From Prauserella muralis (GTDB lineage Bacteria; Actinomycetota; Actinomycetes; Mycobacteriales; Pseudonocardiaceae): a stretch of 64,000 nt of DNA. The notes below the pieces were generated by a model. It saw only the letters and a list, made by a program, of their open reading frames with translations. It was not told where the DNA came from and did not search any database. Each line of letters opens with the position of its first letter. The first letter of the stretch is position 1. Both the position numbers and the translations under genes were made by a program. The stretch lies in assembly GCF_003202285.1 (NCBI RefSeq), contig NZ_MASW01000006.1, positions 496,001 through 560,000 on the forward strand, read 5' to 3'. This document shows positions 26,235 through 34,951 of the stretch, in pieces.

Positions 26235-28550
26235 GTGCCCATCCCCGGCCCCGACACCCGCGTCGTCGAGCTGCGCGTCCCGGGGCTGATCGGCACGAGC
26301 GGGGAGTCCCTGCTCGACTCCGTCGGCACCGTCGAGGTCGCCGGTGACGGCGTCGGCAGGGTCATCCGCCCGTCCGACCGGCTGCGCAGGCCCGCACCCG
26401 GCCCGGTGCTCCAGGCGCTCGGCCGCTCCCTGCCGCGCACGCTCGAGGGTTACCTGTGGAGTGGCATGACCTCCGGCGGCGTGGCCAAGGCCACCTGGGC
26501 GCTGCTGTTCCCGTTCTCGCTGGCGAACGTGGCGCACTGGATGCTGCCGCCCGTGCCCGAGGGCAGCCGCGTCGCCGCGTCGCTCGCAGCGGCGTGCCGG
26601 ATGCTGCTGCGCGTCGCCGCGCTGTTGCTGACGATGCTGTTGATGAGCCAGCTGGCGGTGGTCAGCCTGGACCTCGTCGCCGCGCAGTGCCTGGCCCCCG
26701 GGGGCAGCCCGGCGTGCCTGGCGTCCGCGCCGTCGTGGCTGCGCGACGTGGCCGCCGTGCGCACGGTCGTCGGCGTGCTGCCGCTGTTGCTGGTGATCCT
26801 CGTGCTGTTCCGGGTGTCGTCGGCGCGCTGGCAGGTCAAGGCCCCCGAGCGGGAACGCCAGCCGGGGCCGCCGCTGCCCGGCGACCAGCTCGTCGACGGC
26901 TCCGACAGCCCCACGCTGCGCTGCCTGCACGTCGTGGCCGCCCTCGGTGGCGTCGCGCTGCTGTTGCTCGGCGGGCCACTGCGGGTGCCGGAGCGCGCGG
27001 CCGACCTCGTGCTCTGGGGCTGCACCCTCGCCGTGCTGGCCGTCGCCGTGCTCGCCACGGCCGCCGGAGCGCGCTGGCCGGGCGTGCTGCCCCGCGCCGC
27101 GGTGCTGGCCTTCTCGACCGCACTGGTCGTGGCGGCGGCCGTCGTCCGCACGCCGCTGCCCGCCCGGCTACCGGGCACCGACGACACGGTGGAGGGCGTC
27201 GGTGCCGCCCTGCTCGCCGTGTTCGTGCTGTTCGCGCTGCTGCTCGTTCCGGCGACCCTGCTCGCCCGGCCCGCGTGGTCGGCGCTGCCCCGCAGGCTGC
27301 GGCCGTGGGCGGGCGGCTGGGCGGCCGCCCCCACGCTCGCGCTCGCCGGGCTGCTCGGCGGCGGCTTCGGCGCCGGCCTGGCGATCGCGCTGCGCAGGCT
27401 TGTCGGCGCGAGCGAGCTGCGGCTGCCCGCGAGCTACACGCTCGTCACGCTGCTGTGGGGTGCCGCTCTGTGCCTCGCGGTGCTGCTCGCGGTGCTCGCC
27501 TTCGCGGTGGCGGTGCCGCTGCGCAGGCTCCGCCGCGGCGTGCCGGAGGTGGTGCGGCTCATGGAGACCCGCGAGGCCGACGAGCAGGAGGCGGCCACCG
27601 CGTGGGCGAGGGCGAGCTGGGAGCGCAAGTACCTGCATCGCATCGTGCTCACCGTCGTCTTCGGACTGTCCGTGGGCGCGGCCGCGCTGCTGGCCGTGCG
27701 GTTCGGTTTCGGCGGCATCCCCGGCTGGCTCGGCCCGCTCTCCACCGTGGGCGTGCTGACGCTGGGCGCGCTGGCCGCCGCCCTGTTGCGCGCGGTGTAC
27801 ACGGCGGCGACCGGGCCCGAACGGGCAAGGCACCTCAGCGCGTTCGCCGACCTGGTGTGCTTCTGGCCGAGGGCGGCCCACCCCGCGGTGCCGCCCTCGT
27901 ACGCGGTGAAGGTGGTGCCCGAACTCGCCGAGCGTGTGCGGGAGCACCTGGCCGAGCCGGGCGCCCGGGTGGTGCTCGCGGGCTACCACCTCGGCGGCCT
28001 GCTGGCGGTGACGACCGCCGCGAGGCTCGCGGCGCAGCTGCCGCCCTCGGAGCGCGAACGCATCGGCGTCGTCACGGCGGGTGCGCCGTTGCAGTGGGGT
28101 TACCAGCGAGCCTTTCCCGCGGTGTTCCCGCACGACTCGCTCGCCCGGTTGTACGGGTTGCTCGACGGGCGGTGGCGTGGACTGTGCCGGGGCACCGACA
28201 CGTTCGGCGGCGGCGCGACGACCTGGCGCCACCAGGTGGCCCACGGCAAGCTGCTGGGCATCGGCTACCTGCCCGACGGCAGTGTCGGCGCCCTCGAACC
28301 GGCCGTGCAGAGCCCCACGGGCGTGCTCGTGCTCGGCGGCGACCACTGGCTGCCCGACCCGATGCGGGAGCCCGTCAACGGGCGGCGCTGGGTGCCGGGT
28401 GTGCGCAAGCACGCCGACTACGTCGCCGACCCCGAATGGGACCGCGCCGTGGTGATCGCCGCCGGGCTGGAGGGCCCGGACAGGGCGGCGCGGCTGGCCG
28501 AGCAGGTCCCGCTGTTCGGGGACCTCCTCGGCCAGCCGCGCTGTACCTAG
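26235..28550 (+). CDS. Polytopic membrane protein with degenerate alpha/beta-hydrolase-like C-terminus
   Basis: A 771-residue integral membrane protein of a family I know only as a conserved actinobacterial hypothetical. It has a soluble start (RVVELRVPGLIGTSGESLLD), then about ten hydrophobic spans between residues 75 and 530 (for example LLLVILVLF and LLAVLAFAVAVPL). The cytoplasmic or external tail is about 240 residues. There VVLAGYHLGGLLAVTTAARL has the shape of a lipase nucleophile elbow, but the Ser of G-x-S-x-G is His585, so serine hydrolysis is unlikely. The GTG start has GAGGAGAACGG upstream. It is divergent from ahcY. Its function is unknown. Confidence 0.75.
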   Translation: MPIPGPDTRVVELRVPGLIGTSGESLLDSVGTVEVAGDGVGRVIRPSDRLRRPAPGPVLQALGRSLPRTLEGYLWSGMTSGGVAKATWALLFPFSLANVAHWMLPPVPEGSRVAASLAAACRMLLRVAALLLTMLLMSQLAVVSLDLVAAQCLAPGGSPACLASAPSWLRDVAAVRTVVGVLPLLLVILVLFRVSSARWQVKAPERERQPGPPLPGDQLVDGSDSPTLRCLHVVAALGGVALLLLGGPLRVPERAADLVLWGCTLAVLAVAVLATAAGARWPGVLPRAAVLAFSTALVVAAAVVRTPLPARLPGTDDTVEGVGAALLAVFVLFALLLVPATLLARPAWSALPRRLRPWAGGWAAAPTLALAGLLGGGFGAGLAIALRRLVGASELRLPASYTLVTLLWGAALCLAVLLAVLAFAVAVPLRRLRRGVPEVVRLMETREADEQEAATAWARASWERKYLHRIVLTVVFGLSVGAAALLAVRFGFGGIPGWLGPLSTVGVLTLGALAAALLRAVYTAATGPERARHLSAFADLVCFWPRAAHPAVPPSYAVKVVPELAERVREHLAEPGARVVLAGYHLGGLLAVTTAARLAAQLPPSERERIGVVTAGAPLQWGYQRAFPAVFPHDSLARLYGLLDGRWRGLCRGTDTFGGGATTWRHQVAHGKLLGIGYLPDGSVGALEPAVQSPTGVLVLGGDHWLPDPMREPVNGRRWVPGVRKHADYVADPEWDRAVVIAAGLEGPDRAARLAEQVPLFGDLLGQPRCT

Positions 28551-28604
28551 CGTCGCGGAGCGCACCAAGCCCCGCCGGTAGCCGCCTATCCCGGTCGCCG
28601 CTGG

Positions 28605-28659
28605 CGAGCCGAAGGGCACCTTGGGTACGTGTCGCGTACCCAAGGTGCCCTTCGGCTCG
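28605..28659. terminator. Palindromic repeat terminator, family A copy 3
   Basis: Perfect 24-bp arms (28605-28628 and 28636-28659) with a 7-base loop, between the convergent membrane-protein and LAxTG genes. The outer 15 bases are identical to copy 1 at 9322-9376. Confidence 0.85.
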
Positions 28660-28685
28660 TCGCCGGGCGACGTGGACGGTGAGTG

Positions 28686-29468
28686 TCAGGCCTTGCTGCG
28701 GCGCATCCGCGACAGCAGCACCAGTGCGCCGCCGCCGGCGAGCAGCAGAGCGCCGAGGCCGACCAGCCACCCGCTGCTGAAGCCGGTCGAGGCCAGGTCG
28801 TCGCTGTCACCGGCGGGCGAGACCCCGGCCTCGCTCGTCGTGGTGACGACGCCACCGGCACCGCTCGTGGTCGTGGTGACCGGGCTGCTGCCGGAGGTGC
28901 TGGTCTCGCCCGAGCTGGTCGTCTCGGTGGTCGACGTCTCGCTCGTCTCGGAGGTCGTGGTGGTGGTCTCCGAGGTCGACGTGTCGGTCGTGGTCGTCGT
29001 GGTGGTCTCGTCGTCCTTCTCACCGCAGACGAACCAGTGGCTGATCGCCGCAGGCTTGCCGCTGCTGTTCAGCGGCGAGTGCAGGTCGAGCCACGTCGGA
29101 TGCGGCGGGGCCTCTGCCATGCCCTTCTCGCCAGGCACATAGACGTTGTAGGCGTTGCTACCTTTGATGACGATTGCCGTAACCGTGACACCAGCGTCCA
29201 CCGCAGTGATGTCCAGGTAGGTCGGCTCGCCGTCGTCGTTGTTCCGCGTCGCGAAGGTGAGGTCCTCCTTCGACAGCTCGTCGCCGCCGCCGACGCCAAG
29301 GTCATCACATTCCGTGGCGTTGCCGGAGTAGGCGGTCGCCTTACTGTCGCCCGCAACCGGCGGCTCCTGGCCAGTCGCGGAGGCGACCGTGGCGGTACCG
29401 GCCAGCAGGCCGAACGTCATCGCAGCCGCGGCGAGCGTGCGAAGGCGGAACCTCGAACTCAGAGACAT
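28686..29468 (-). CDS. LAxTG cell-wall-anchored surface protein, Thr/Ser-rich
   Basis: A 260-residue exported protein. The signal peptide is at 1-32 (cleavage after ATVASA), then come a small domain with Cys pairs (NATECDDLGVGGGDELS, HWFVCGEKDDE) and an extended Thr/Ser stretch (about 160-215, runs such as ETTTTTTTDTSTSETTTTT). The ending is a sorting signal: LASTG at 225-229, a hydrophobic span and a SRMRRSKA basic tail. LAxTG is the motif used by class E sortases of actinobacteria, so the protein should be linked to peptidoglycan, with the Thr-rich part as a wall-spanning, possibly glycosylated stalk. ATG 29468 has GGAG nine bases upstream. The ligand is unknown. Confidence 0.82.
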   Translation of the reverse strand: MSLSSRFRLRTLAAAAMTFGLLAGTATVASATGQEPPVAGDSKATAYSGNATECDDLGVGGGDELSKEDLTFATRNNDDGEPTYLDITAVDAGVTVTAIVIKGSNAYNVYVPGEKGMAEAPPHPTWLDLHSPLNSSGKPAAISHWFVCGEKDDETTTTTTTDTSTSETTTTTSETSETSTTETTSSGETSTSGSSPVTTTTSGAGGVVTTTSEAGVSPAGDSDDLASTGFSSGWLVGLGALLLAGGGALVLLSRMRRSKA

Positions 29469-29665
29469 ATGCAGGCACTCCGTGCGGACGTGATTCGGGG
29501 ATTCAGTCAGGAGCACGCCGGTTTCAGGCGCGCGAGCCGCAGGGAACCTACCTCGATCAGGTAATCGCTCTACCCAAATCTCACCCCGGTGATGCTATCG
29601 AGCCCAATTGGTGACCGTTCTGAACTCAATCGGAGCCAGATCGCAACAAATGGCCCACAGAGCGC

Positions 29666-31180
29666 TCAGTCGTTGGTGACAGACTGCGACTCCCTGTCCT
29701 TCGTCTGGAGCAGCGCGTGCCGCTTGCTGTACGCGAAGTAGATCAGCACGCCGAGGGCCATCCACGCGAGGAACCGCACCCACGTGAGGACGGTCAGGTT
29801 CAGCATCAGCCACAGGCAGGCGACGATCGCCAGGATCGGCACGAGCGGCACGAACGGAACCCGGAAGCCGCGCTGCAAATCCGGTCGCTTCTTCCGCAGC
29901 ACCAGCACGCCCGCCGACACGAGGGTGAACGCGAACAGCGTGCCGACGTTGACCATCTCCTCCAGCTTGGAGGCGTCGAAGAACGTGGCCGCGATCGCCA
30001 CGACGATGCCGACCAGCACGTTGACCCGCACCGGCGTGCCTCGCGAGCCGGTCTTCGCCAGCGACCGCGGCAGCAGCCCGTCACGCGACATCGCGAACAG
30101 CACGCGCTGCTGCCCGAGCAGCAGCACCATCACGACGGTCGTCAGACCGGCCAGGGCACCGATGGAGATGACATTGGCGGCCCAGTCGACGCCGTTCAGC
30201 TCGAATGCCGTCGCGAGCGTCTTGCGGCCCGCGGGCTCGGCGTCGGTGGAGAGCTGTTCGTAGGGCACCATCCCGGCGACCACGAGAGAGGTGGCCACGT
30301 ACAGGACGGTGACGATCGCGAGCGAGCCGAGGATGCCGCGGGGCACGTTGCGCTGCGGGTTGCGGGTCTCCTCGGCCGTGGTGGCCACGATGTCGAAGCC
30401 GATGAACGCGAAGAACACCAGCGACGCGCCCGCCAGCAGTCCGAACGCGCCGTAGACGCTGCCGGAACCGCCTGCGAGCACGGAGAACAGCGACTGCTCG
30501 AGCCCGGCACCCGACTCGCCGCCCTCGGCGGCCGGCGGCACGAACGGCGTGTAGTTGTCCGGGTTGATGTAGGCAATGCCGAAGACGATGACGAACAGGA
30601 TGATCACCACCTTGATGGCGGTGATCACGAGCCCGAACCGCGACGACAGCTTGGTGCCCGCGGTGAGCAGCCCGGCCAGCACGATCACGAGCAGCAGTGA
30701 GCCCCAGTCGACACTGACGCCGCCGAGGTCGGCCGTGGTGGCGACACTCTCGCCGAAGACGGAGCCGAGCACCTCCTGCAGGTACACCGACCAGCCCTTG
30801 GCGACCGCGGCGGCGGCCACGGAGAACTCCAGGATGAGGTCCCAGCCGATGATCCACGCCAGGAACTCGCCGAACGTGGCGTAGGAGAAGGTGTAGGCGC
30901 TGCCCGCCACCGGCACGGTCGAGGCGAACTCGGCGTAGCACAGCGCGGCCAGCGCGCACGCGATCCCGGCCAGCACGAACGCGACGGCGACGGACGGCCC
31001 GGCGAGGTCACCCGCCGTGCGCGCGGTGAGCGTGAAGATGCCGGCGCCGATCATCACGGCGACGCCGAACACGGTCAGGTCCCACGCGCTGAGGTTTCTG
31101 CGCAGCCGGGTGTCCGGTTCGTCGGTGTCCGCTATGGACTGTTCTACCGACTTTGTCCGCCAGATGCCGCTTCCCGGCAC
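29666..31180 (-). CDS. APC-family (cationic) amino acid permease
   Basis: A 504-residue transporter of the amino acid-polyamine-organocation superfamily, CAT-like branch. There are 12 or more hydrophobic segments. Substrate-site marks are VAVMIGAGIFTLTARTAG in TM1, AGSAYTFSYATFGEFLAWIIGWDL, and FFAFIGFDIVATTAEETRNP in TM6. LTTVVMVLLLGQQRVLFAMSRDGLLP and the C-terminal PFVPLVPILAI resemble the permease encoded at the same place in M. tuberculosis (Rv3253c). GTG 31180 is preceded by GGGAGGAA. The substrate is probably a cationic or neutral amino acid. Regulation is not visible. Confidence 0.9.
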   Translation of the reverse strand: MPGSGIWRTKSVEQSIADTDEPDTRLRRNLSAWDLTVFGVAVMIGAGIFTLTARTAGDLAGPSVAVAFVLAGIACALAALCYAEFASTVPVAGSAYTFSYATFGEFLAWIIGWDLILEFSVAAAAVAKGWSVYLQEVLGSVFGESVATTADLGGVSVDWGSLLLVIVLAGLLTAGTKLSSRFGLVITAIKVVIILFVIVFGIAYINPDNYTPFVPPAAEGGESGAGLEQSLFSVLAGGSGSVYGAFGLLAGASLVFFAFIGFDIVATTAEETRNPQRNVPRGILGSLAIVTVLYVATSLVVAGMVPYEQLSTDAEPAGRKTLATAFELNGVDWAANVISIGALAGLTTVVMVLLLGQQRVLFAMSRDGLLPRSLAKTGSRGTPVRVNVLVGIVVAIAATFFDASKLEEMVNVGTLFAFTLVSAGVLVLRKKRPDLQRGFRVPFVPLVPILAIVACLWLMLNLTVLTWVRFLAWMALGVLIYFAYSKRHALLQTKDRESQSVTND

Positions 31181-31243
31181 GGTTCCTCCCGATGTCCTGG
31201 GTCTCAGGTCGAGCGGAACCTTAACCTCTCGGAAACCTGGCTG

Positions 31244-32161
31244 TCAGGCCGTGGCCCGATCCAGGTCCGGTTCGAGATAAATCAACCGGGCCGCCGGAAC
31301 CTTCGCGCGCACCTTCGACTCGGCCTCGTCGATGGCCTGCGCGACCTCGGTGAGCGGCAATCCCCTGCGCATGGCCAGTTTCGCGGCCACGAGCAGCTCG
31401 TCGGGTCCGATGTACTGGGTGCGAATGTGGATGACCCGCTCCACCGCCTCGCTCGCCGTGAGTTCGCCCACAATGGTCTCCAGCTCCCGCTCGCCGGATC
31501 CCTCACCGATCAGCAGGCTCTTCATCTCGATGATGAGGATGATGGCGATGACCCCGAGCAGGACCCCGATCATGATCGTGCCGATGCCGTCCCACACCGG
31601 GTCGCCGGTGACCACCGACAGGCCCACGCCGATCAGCGCGAAGACGAGACCGAACAGGGCGCCCGCGTCCTCCAGCAGCACGACCGGCAGCTCCGGGGTC
31701 TTGGACTGGCGGATGAAGCCCCACCACGTCTTGTCGCCCTTGACCTTCGCGGATTCCCGGATGGCGGTGGCGAAACTGTAGGTCTCCAGTGCGATGGCCA
31801 CCACGAGGATCACCACCGCCACCAGCGGCGAGGTCAGCTCCTCGGGGTGCTGCACCTTGTGGACGCCCTCGTACAGCGCGAAGGCCGAGCCGAGGGTGAA
31901 CAGCATGAGGGCGACGATGAACGAGTAGAAGTACCGGTCGCGGCCATAGCCGAACGGGTGCTCCCTCGTGGCCTTGCGCCGGGAGGTGCGCTGGCCCAGC
32001 AACAGCAGTCCCTGGTTCGAGGTGTCGGCCACCGAGTGCACGGACTCGGCCAGCATCGACGACGAACCGGTGATCAGGAAGCCGACGAACTTGGCGGCCG
32101 CGATCCCGGCGTTGGCGAACAACGCCGCCAGGATCGCCTTCGTCCCGCCGTTTGCTGCCAC
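31244..32161 (-). CDS. Cation diffusion facilitator family transporter
   Basis: A 305-residue CDF-type metal/H+ antiporter, which exports divalent cations such as Zn2+, Co2+, Mn2+ or Fe2+. Six membrane spans are visible. The TM2 metal motif is ESVHSVADTSNQ (HxxxD), and the TM5 one is VVLLEDAGALFGLVFALIG. HPFGYGRDRYFYSF lies in the TM2-TM3 loop, and a C-terminal dimerisation domain (VIHIRTQYIGPDELLVAAKL) completes the fold. GTG 32161 follows GGGGGTAGGG. It is on the same strand as the permease and separated from it by 63 bases. The metal cannot be assigned. Confidence 0.92.
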   Translation of the reverse strand: MAANGGTKAILAALFANAGIAAAKFVGFLITGSSSMLAESVHSVADTSNQGLLLLGQRTSRRKATREHPFGYGRDRYFYSFIVALMLFTLGSAFALYEGVHKVQHPEELTSPLVAVVILVVAIALETYSFATAIRESAKVKGDKTWWGFIRQSKTPELPVVLLEDAGALFGLVFALIGVGLSVVTGDPVWDGIGTIMIGVLLGVIAIILIIEMKSLLIGEGSGERELETIVGELTASEAVERVIHIRTQYIGPDELLVAAKLAMRRGLPLTEVAQAIDEAESKVRAKVPAARLIYLEPDLDRATA

Positions 32162-32246
32162 CCCTACCCCCTCGGGTCCATGTTGGCGTGATCGCGAGCA
32201 GCTTAGAGGCCCTGGGTGTCGCGCGGGTTCGAGGGCTGCCGAGGGC

Positions 32247-33476
32247 CTACTCGGTGCAGGTGCCCGCCGTGGCGCGGAACAGGTGCGCGGCGCCGGAGCC
32301 GACGGGACGGACGCGCACGGCAGGGTCGGACGCGGGCTGCCACACCGACTCGCCGCGGCGCAGTTCCACCTTGGTGCCGTCCTCGGCGCACAGCAGCAGC
32401 TCACCCGCCGTGCACAGCAGGATCTCCGGCCCCGTACCGGCGAGCGTCACCTCGTCGCGGTCGCCGTCGGCCCACTCGATGCGGGAGAGTTCGAACTCCG
32501 GCGCGTCGGTGCGGTAGACCGACGTCCGGCCCTCCGGCTCGCCGGAGAGCACCGGCATGTCGCCGCAGGCGAAGTCGACCACCCGCAGCAGTTCCGGCAC
32601 GTCGACGTGCTTGGGCGTCAGGCCGCAACGCAGGATGTTGTCGGAGTTGGCCAGGATCTCCACGGCAGTGCCGTGCAGGTACAGGTGCAGGTTGCCCGCG
32701 GGCAGGAAGATCGCCTCGCCCGCGCTCAGGGTGAGCCGGTTGAGCAGCAGCGCGGCCAGCACCCCGGCGTCGCGCGGATGCGACTCGCCCAGTTCCAGCA
32801 CGGTGCGGCACTCGGTGTCGAACTCGCCGTGGTCCTTGACGTGCAGCACGCACGCGTCCAGCACCTCGGGCAGCAGCTCGTCGAGCGCGGGCTGCGGCAG
32901 CGTGATCCACGTCGTGAACAGCGCGCGCAGCCCGTCCGGGTCGGGCTGGGCCGCCAGCAGTTCGGTGTACTTGGTCAGGCCGGGGGTGTCGATGGCCCGC
33001 AGCAGCTTGACGGTGCGCTGCGGGTCGCGGAACCCGGCAAGCGCGTGGAACTCGGTGAGCGCGCACACCAGTTCCGGCTTCGCCGTCGGGTCCGGGTAGT
33101 TACGGTTGGCCGCGTCGCGGGGAATGCCCGCGCGCTCCTCGCGCGCGTAGCCCTCCGCGGCCTGCTCGGCCGAGGGATGGGCCTGCATCGACAGCGGCTC
33201 CTCGGCGGCCAGGATCTTCAGCAGGAACGGCAGCCTGCCGCCCCAGCGGCCCGCGCAGCGCGTGCCAAGCTGGCCGACCGGGTCGGCCTCCACCACATCC
33301 AGCAGGCTGCGCTCGACGCCGTCGGGACCCACCACGTGCGAAGGGTCGCCCGGGTGGGCCCCCATCCACAGCTCGGCCTCGGGGTGTGGGGACGGAACGG
33401 GTCTGCCGAGCAGTTCCGCGATCGTGGTTCTGGAGCCCCACGCATATGGCCGTACGGCGTTGCGCAGCAGTTCCAC
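32247..33476 (-). CDS. manA: Mannose-6-phosphate isomerase, class I
   Basis: Type I phosphomannose isomerase (409 residues), a zinc enzyme that interconverts fructose-6-P and mannose-6-P and so supplies mannose for GDP-mannose and mannosylated glycolipids. Marks are ELLRNAVRPYAWGSRTTIAE, ELWMGAHPGDPS, FLLKILAAEEPLSMQAHPS (zinc Gln and His), KPELVCALTEFHALAGFR and FLPAGNLHLYLHGTAVEILA (zinc Glu/His side), all intact. I chose GTG 33476 because GGAG lies six bases upstream; GTG 33488 is the alternative. It heads downstream of the SIS gene and Trm112 gene, with manB nearby: a mannose-supply cluster as in mycobacteria. Confidence 0.95.
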   Translation of the reverse strand: MELLRNAVRPYAWGSRTTIAELLGRPVPSPHPEAELWMGAHPGDPSHVVGPDGVERSLLDVVEADPVGQLGTRCAGRWGGRLPFLLKILAAEEPLSMQAHPSAEQAAEGYAREERAGIPRDAANRNYPDPTAKPELVCALTEFHALAGFRDPQRTVKLLRAIDTPGLTKYTELLAAQPDPDGLRALFTTWITLPQPALDELLPEVLDACVLHVKDHGEFDTECRTVLELGESHPRDAGVLAALLLNRLTLSAGEAIFLPAGNLHLYLHGTAVEILANSDNILRCGLTPKHVDVPELLRVVDFACGDMPVLSGEPEGRTSVYRTDAPEFELSRIEWADGDRDEVTLAGTGPEILLCTAGELLLCAEDGTKVELRRGESVWQPASDPAVRVRPVGSGAAHLFRATAGTCTE

Positions 33477-33538
33477 CGTCAACTCCACTCCTCGCCGGCC
33501 GGGCCGGGGCGACCCGCCGGTATGTCTCGTCGCTGGGC

Positions 33539-34630
33539 CTACGCCGTCGCCGGCGCGAAGCGGCCCGCTCCCCCAATAGTTCCAGCCGCCAGGCCGAGGT
33601 AGACCGCGGCGAGCTCGAACCGCAACGCGAGCACCGCGGCGCACCCGGCGTCGTCGGCATCGATCTCGTCGGACGGCGCCAGCAGGTCGGCCGAAGGCAG
33701 CAGCTCGCTCGCGCGGTAGCGGGCACTGTCCGTCGCCGGGCCGGTACGCACGGCGAGCAGCAGAACTCTCGGTGGTGGAGCCTCTGCTGGAGAATCGTCC
33801 GGGTCGGCGAAGATGTTGCGGTTTCCGGCGTTTTCCGCCGCCACGCGGTGCAGCGCGGGCCTGGCCATGGCCTGCCGGTAGTCGGCAACGTCGCAGACCA
33901 TCGCCGCGTGCGCACCGAGTGCGTACGCACCGTGGTGACCGACGGCCACGGCCGCCTGGTCCAGCCCCCACAGCAGGGGCGTGTGGTCGGCGATGCGCAG
34001 CGCGAGCGCCTTCGCCGGGTTCACGAACGACTCGTGGGCGGGATGGCCGCGCTCGGCCTCGTTGTCCAGCCGGTCGGCGAGGCCGTCGACGTCGGCGACG
34101 AGCAGGCCGAGGGTGTTCGCGGTCAGCAGTCCCGCGGTGAGCGCGCGGGCGAACGCCAGCTCCGGAGCCACCAGCACGCGCGGTGCGATCAGCAGGCCAC
34201 GGCCCGCGATCGACGACGCGACGGGCCCGTCCGGAGGGGCGGAGAGCACGACGGTCGCGCCGTAGCGGGCGGCGCGCTCCAGCGACGCCGCGAGGTCCAT
34301 GTCATACGGGTCGTCGGTGTGCGCGAGCACCACGTCGAGCGCCCCGATCCACGGCGGCACGGCGTCGGCGAGCACCACCGGCACCGGGCTGGAGTGTGCC
34401 AGCAGGGCGTTGAGCAGCAGGGCGGCGCTGCGGCTCACCCCGGGCCGGATCACCAGCACAAGGGAACGCGGCCTTCCGATGTCGAGCCGCTCGGAAAGCC
34501 CCAGCTCGGCCGCGGCCTCGATCGTGGCCCGCACCTGCGCGCCCGCCATGGCGCAGGCGCGCAGCAGCCCCGCCCCGTCTGCCTCGTTCAGGCGGGCGGG
34601 ATCGTCGAGGAGGGTGTCGTCAAGCACCAT
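33539..34630 (-). CDS. SIS-domain protein, phosphoglucose/phosphomannose isomerase-like
   Basis: A 363-residue protein similar to M. tuberculosis Rv3256c, located between manA and manB there too. It resembles the bifunctional phosphoglucose/phosphomannose isomerase fold: two SIS-like halves, with SLVLVIRPGVSRSAALLLNALL in the first and LWGLDQAAVAVGHHGAYALGA in the second. In contrast to true isomerases, I do not see the usual conserved Thr/Ser phosphate loop and Glu base clearly, so enzymatic activity is uncertain; it could be regulatory for mannose metabolism. It overlaps the Trm112 gene by 11 bases and precedes manA by 62 bases. Confidence 0.8.
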   Translation of the reverse strand: MVLDDTLLDDPARLNEADGAGLLRACAMAGAQVRATIEAAAELGLSERLDIGRPRSLVLVIRPGVSRSAALLLNALLAHSSPVPVVLADAVPPWIGALDVVLAHTDDPYDMDLAASLERAARYGATVVLSAPPDGPVASSIAGRGLLIAPRVLVAPELAFARALTAGLLTANTLGLLVADVDGLADRLDNEAERGHPAHESFVNPAKALALRIADHTPLLWGLDQAAVAVGHHGAYALGAHAAMVCDVADYRQAMARPALHRVAAENAGNRNIFADPDDSPAEAPPPRVLLLAVRTGPATDSARYRASELLPSADLLAPSDEIDADDAGCAAVLALRFELAAVYLGLAAGTIGGAGRFAPATA

Positions 34631-34859
34631 CGGATCGGGGTTCGTCGGAGGTGTCCGGCGCGGCGCCGGGCCCCGGGCCGGTCGCCTCGTCCAGCAACAG
34701 CACGGGAATGCCGTCCCGCACGGGATACACCCGCCCGCAGGACGTGCAGGTCAGCGCGTCGGCGGCCGGGTCGTCGGGCGAGCCTGGGGTGAGCCGCGCG
34801 TGGTCCGGTGCCGGGCACGCGAGGATCTCCAGCAGCTGCTCATCGAGAGTGACGGCCAT
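34620..34859 (-). CDS. Trm112-like zinc-ribbon protein
   Basis: A 79-residue Trm112/YcaR-like protein. Such proteins bind zinc and in eukaryotes and some prokaryotes activate methyltransferases. Visible are LLEILACPAPDHARL (Cys15, His20), TCTSCGRVYPVRDGIPVLLL (Cys38, Cys41) and a short acidic tail. The spacing CPxx-H differs slightly from the CPxC of E. coli YcaR but is common in actinobacteria. The stop overlaps the start of the SIS gene by 11 bases, so the two are translated together. A partner methyltransferase is not encoded next to it. Confidence 0.85.
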   Translation of the reverse strand: MAVTLDEQLLEILACPAPDHARLTPGSPDDPAADALTCTSCGRVYPVRDGIPVLLLDEATGPGPGAAPDTSDEPRSDGA

Positions 34860-34951
34860 GTCTCCTAAATACCATCCCTTCCCGCGGCCCGGCCCACACG
34901 CGCCGTCCCGTCGCCGGGACGTGACGCGAGCGCGACACCGCGGTTGCCGCG

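Noticed and set aside
27168..28643. Minus-strand frame of 491 codons opposite the polytopic membrane protein
   Set aside because: Composition is Arg/Gly/His-rich without hydrophobic order; the plus frame has periodic membrane spans.
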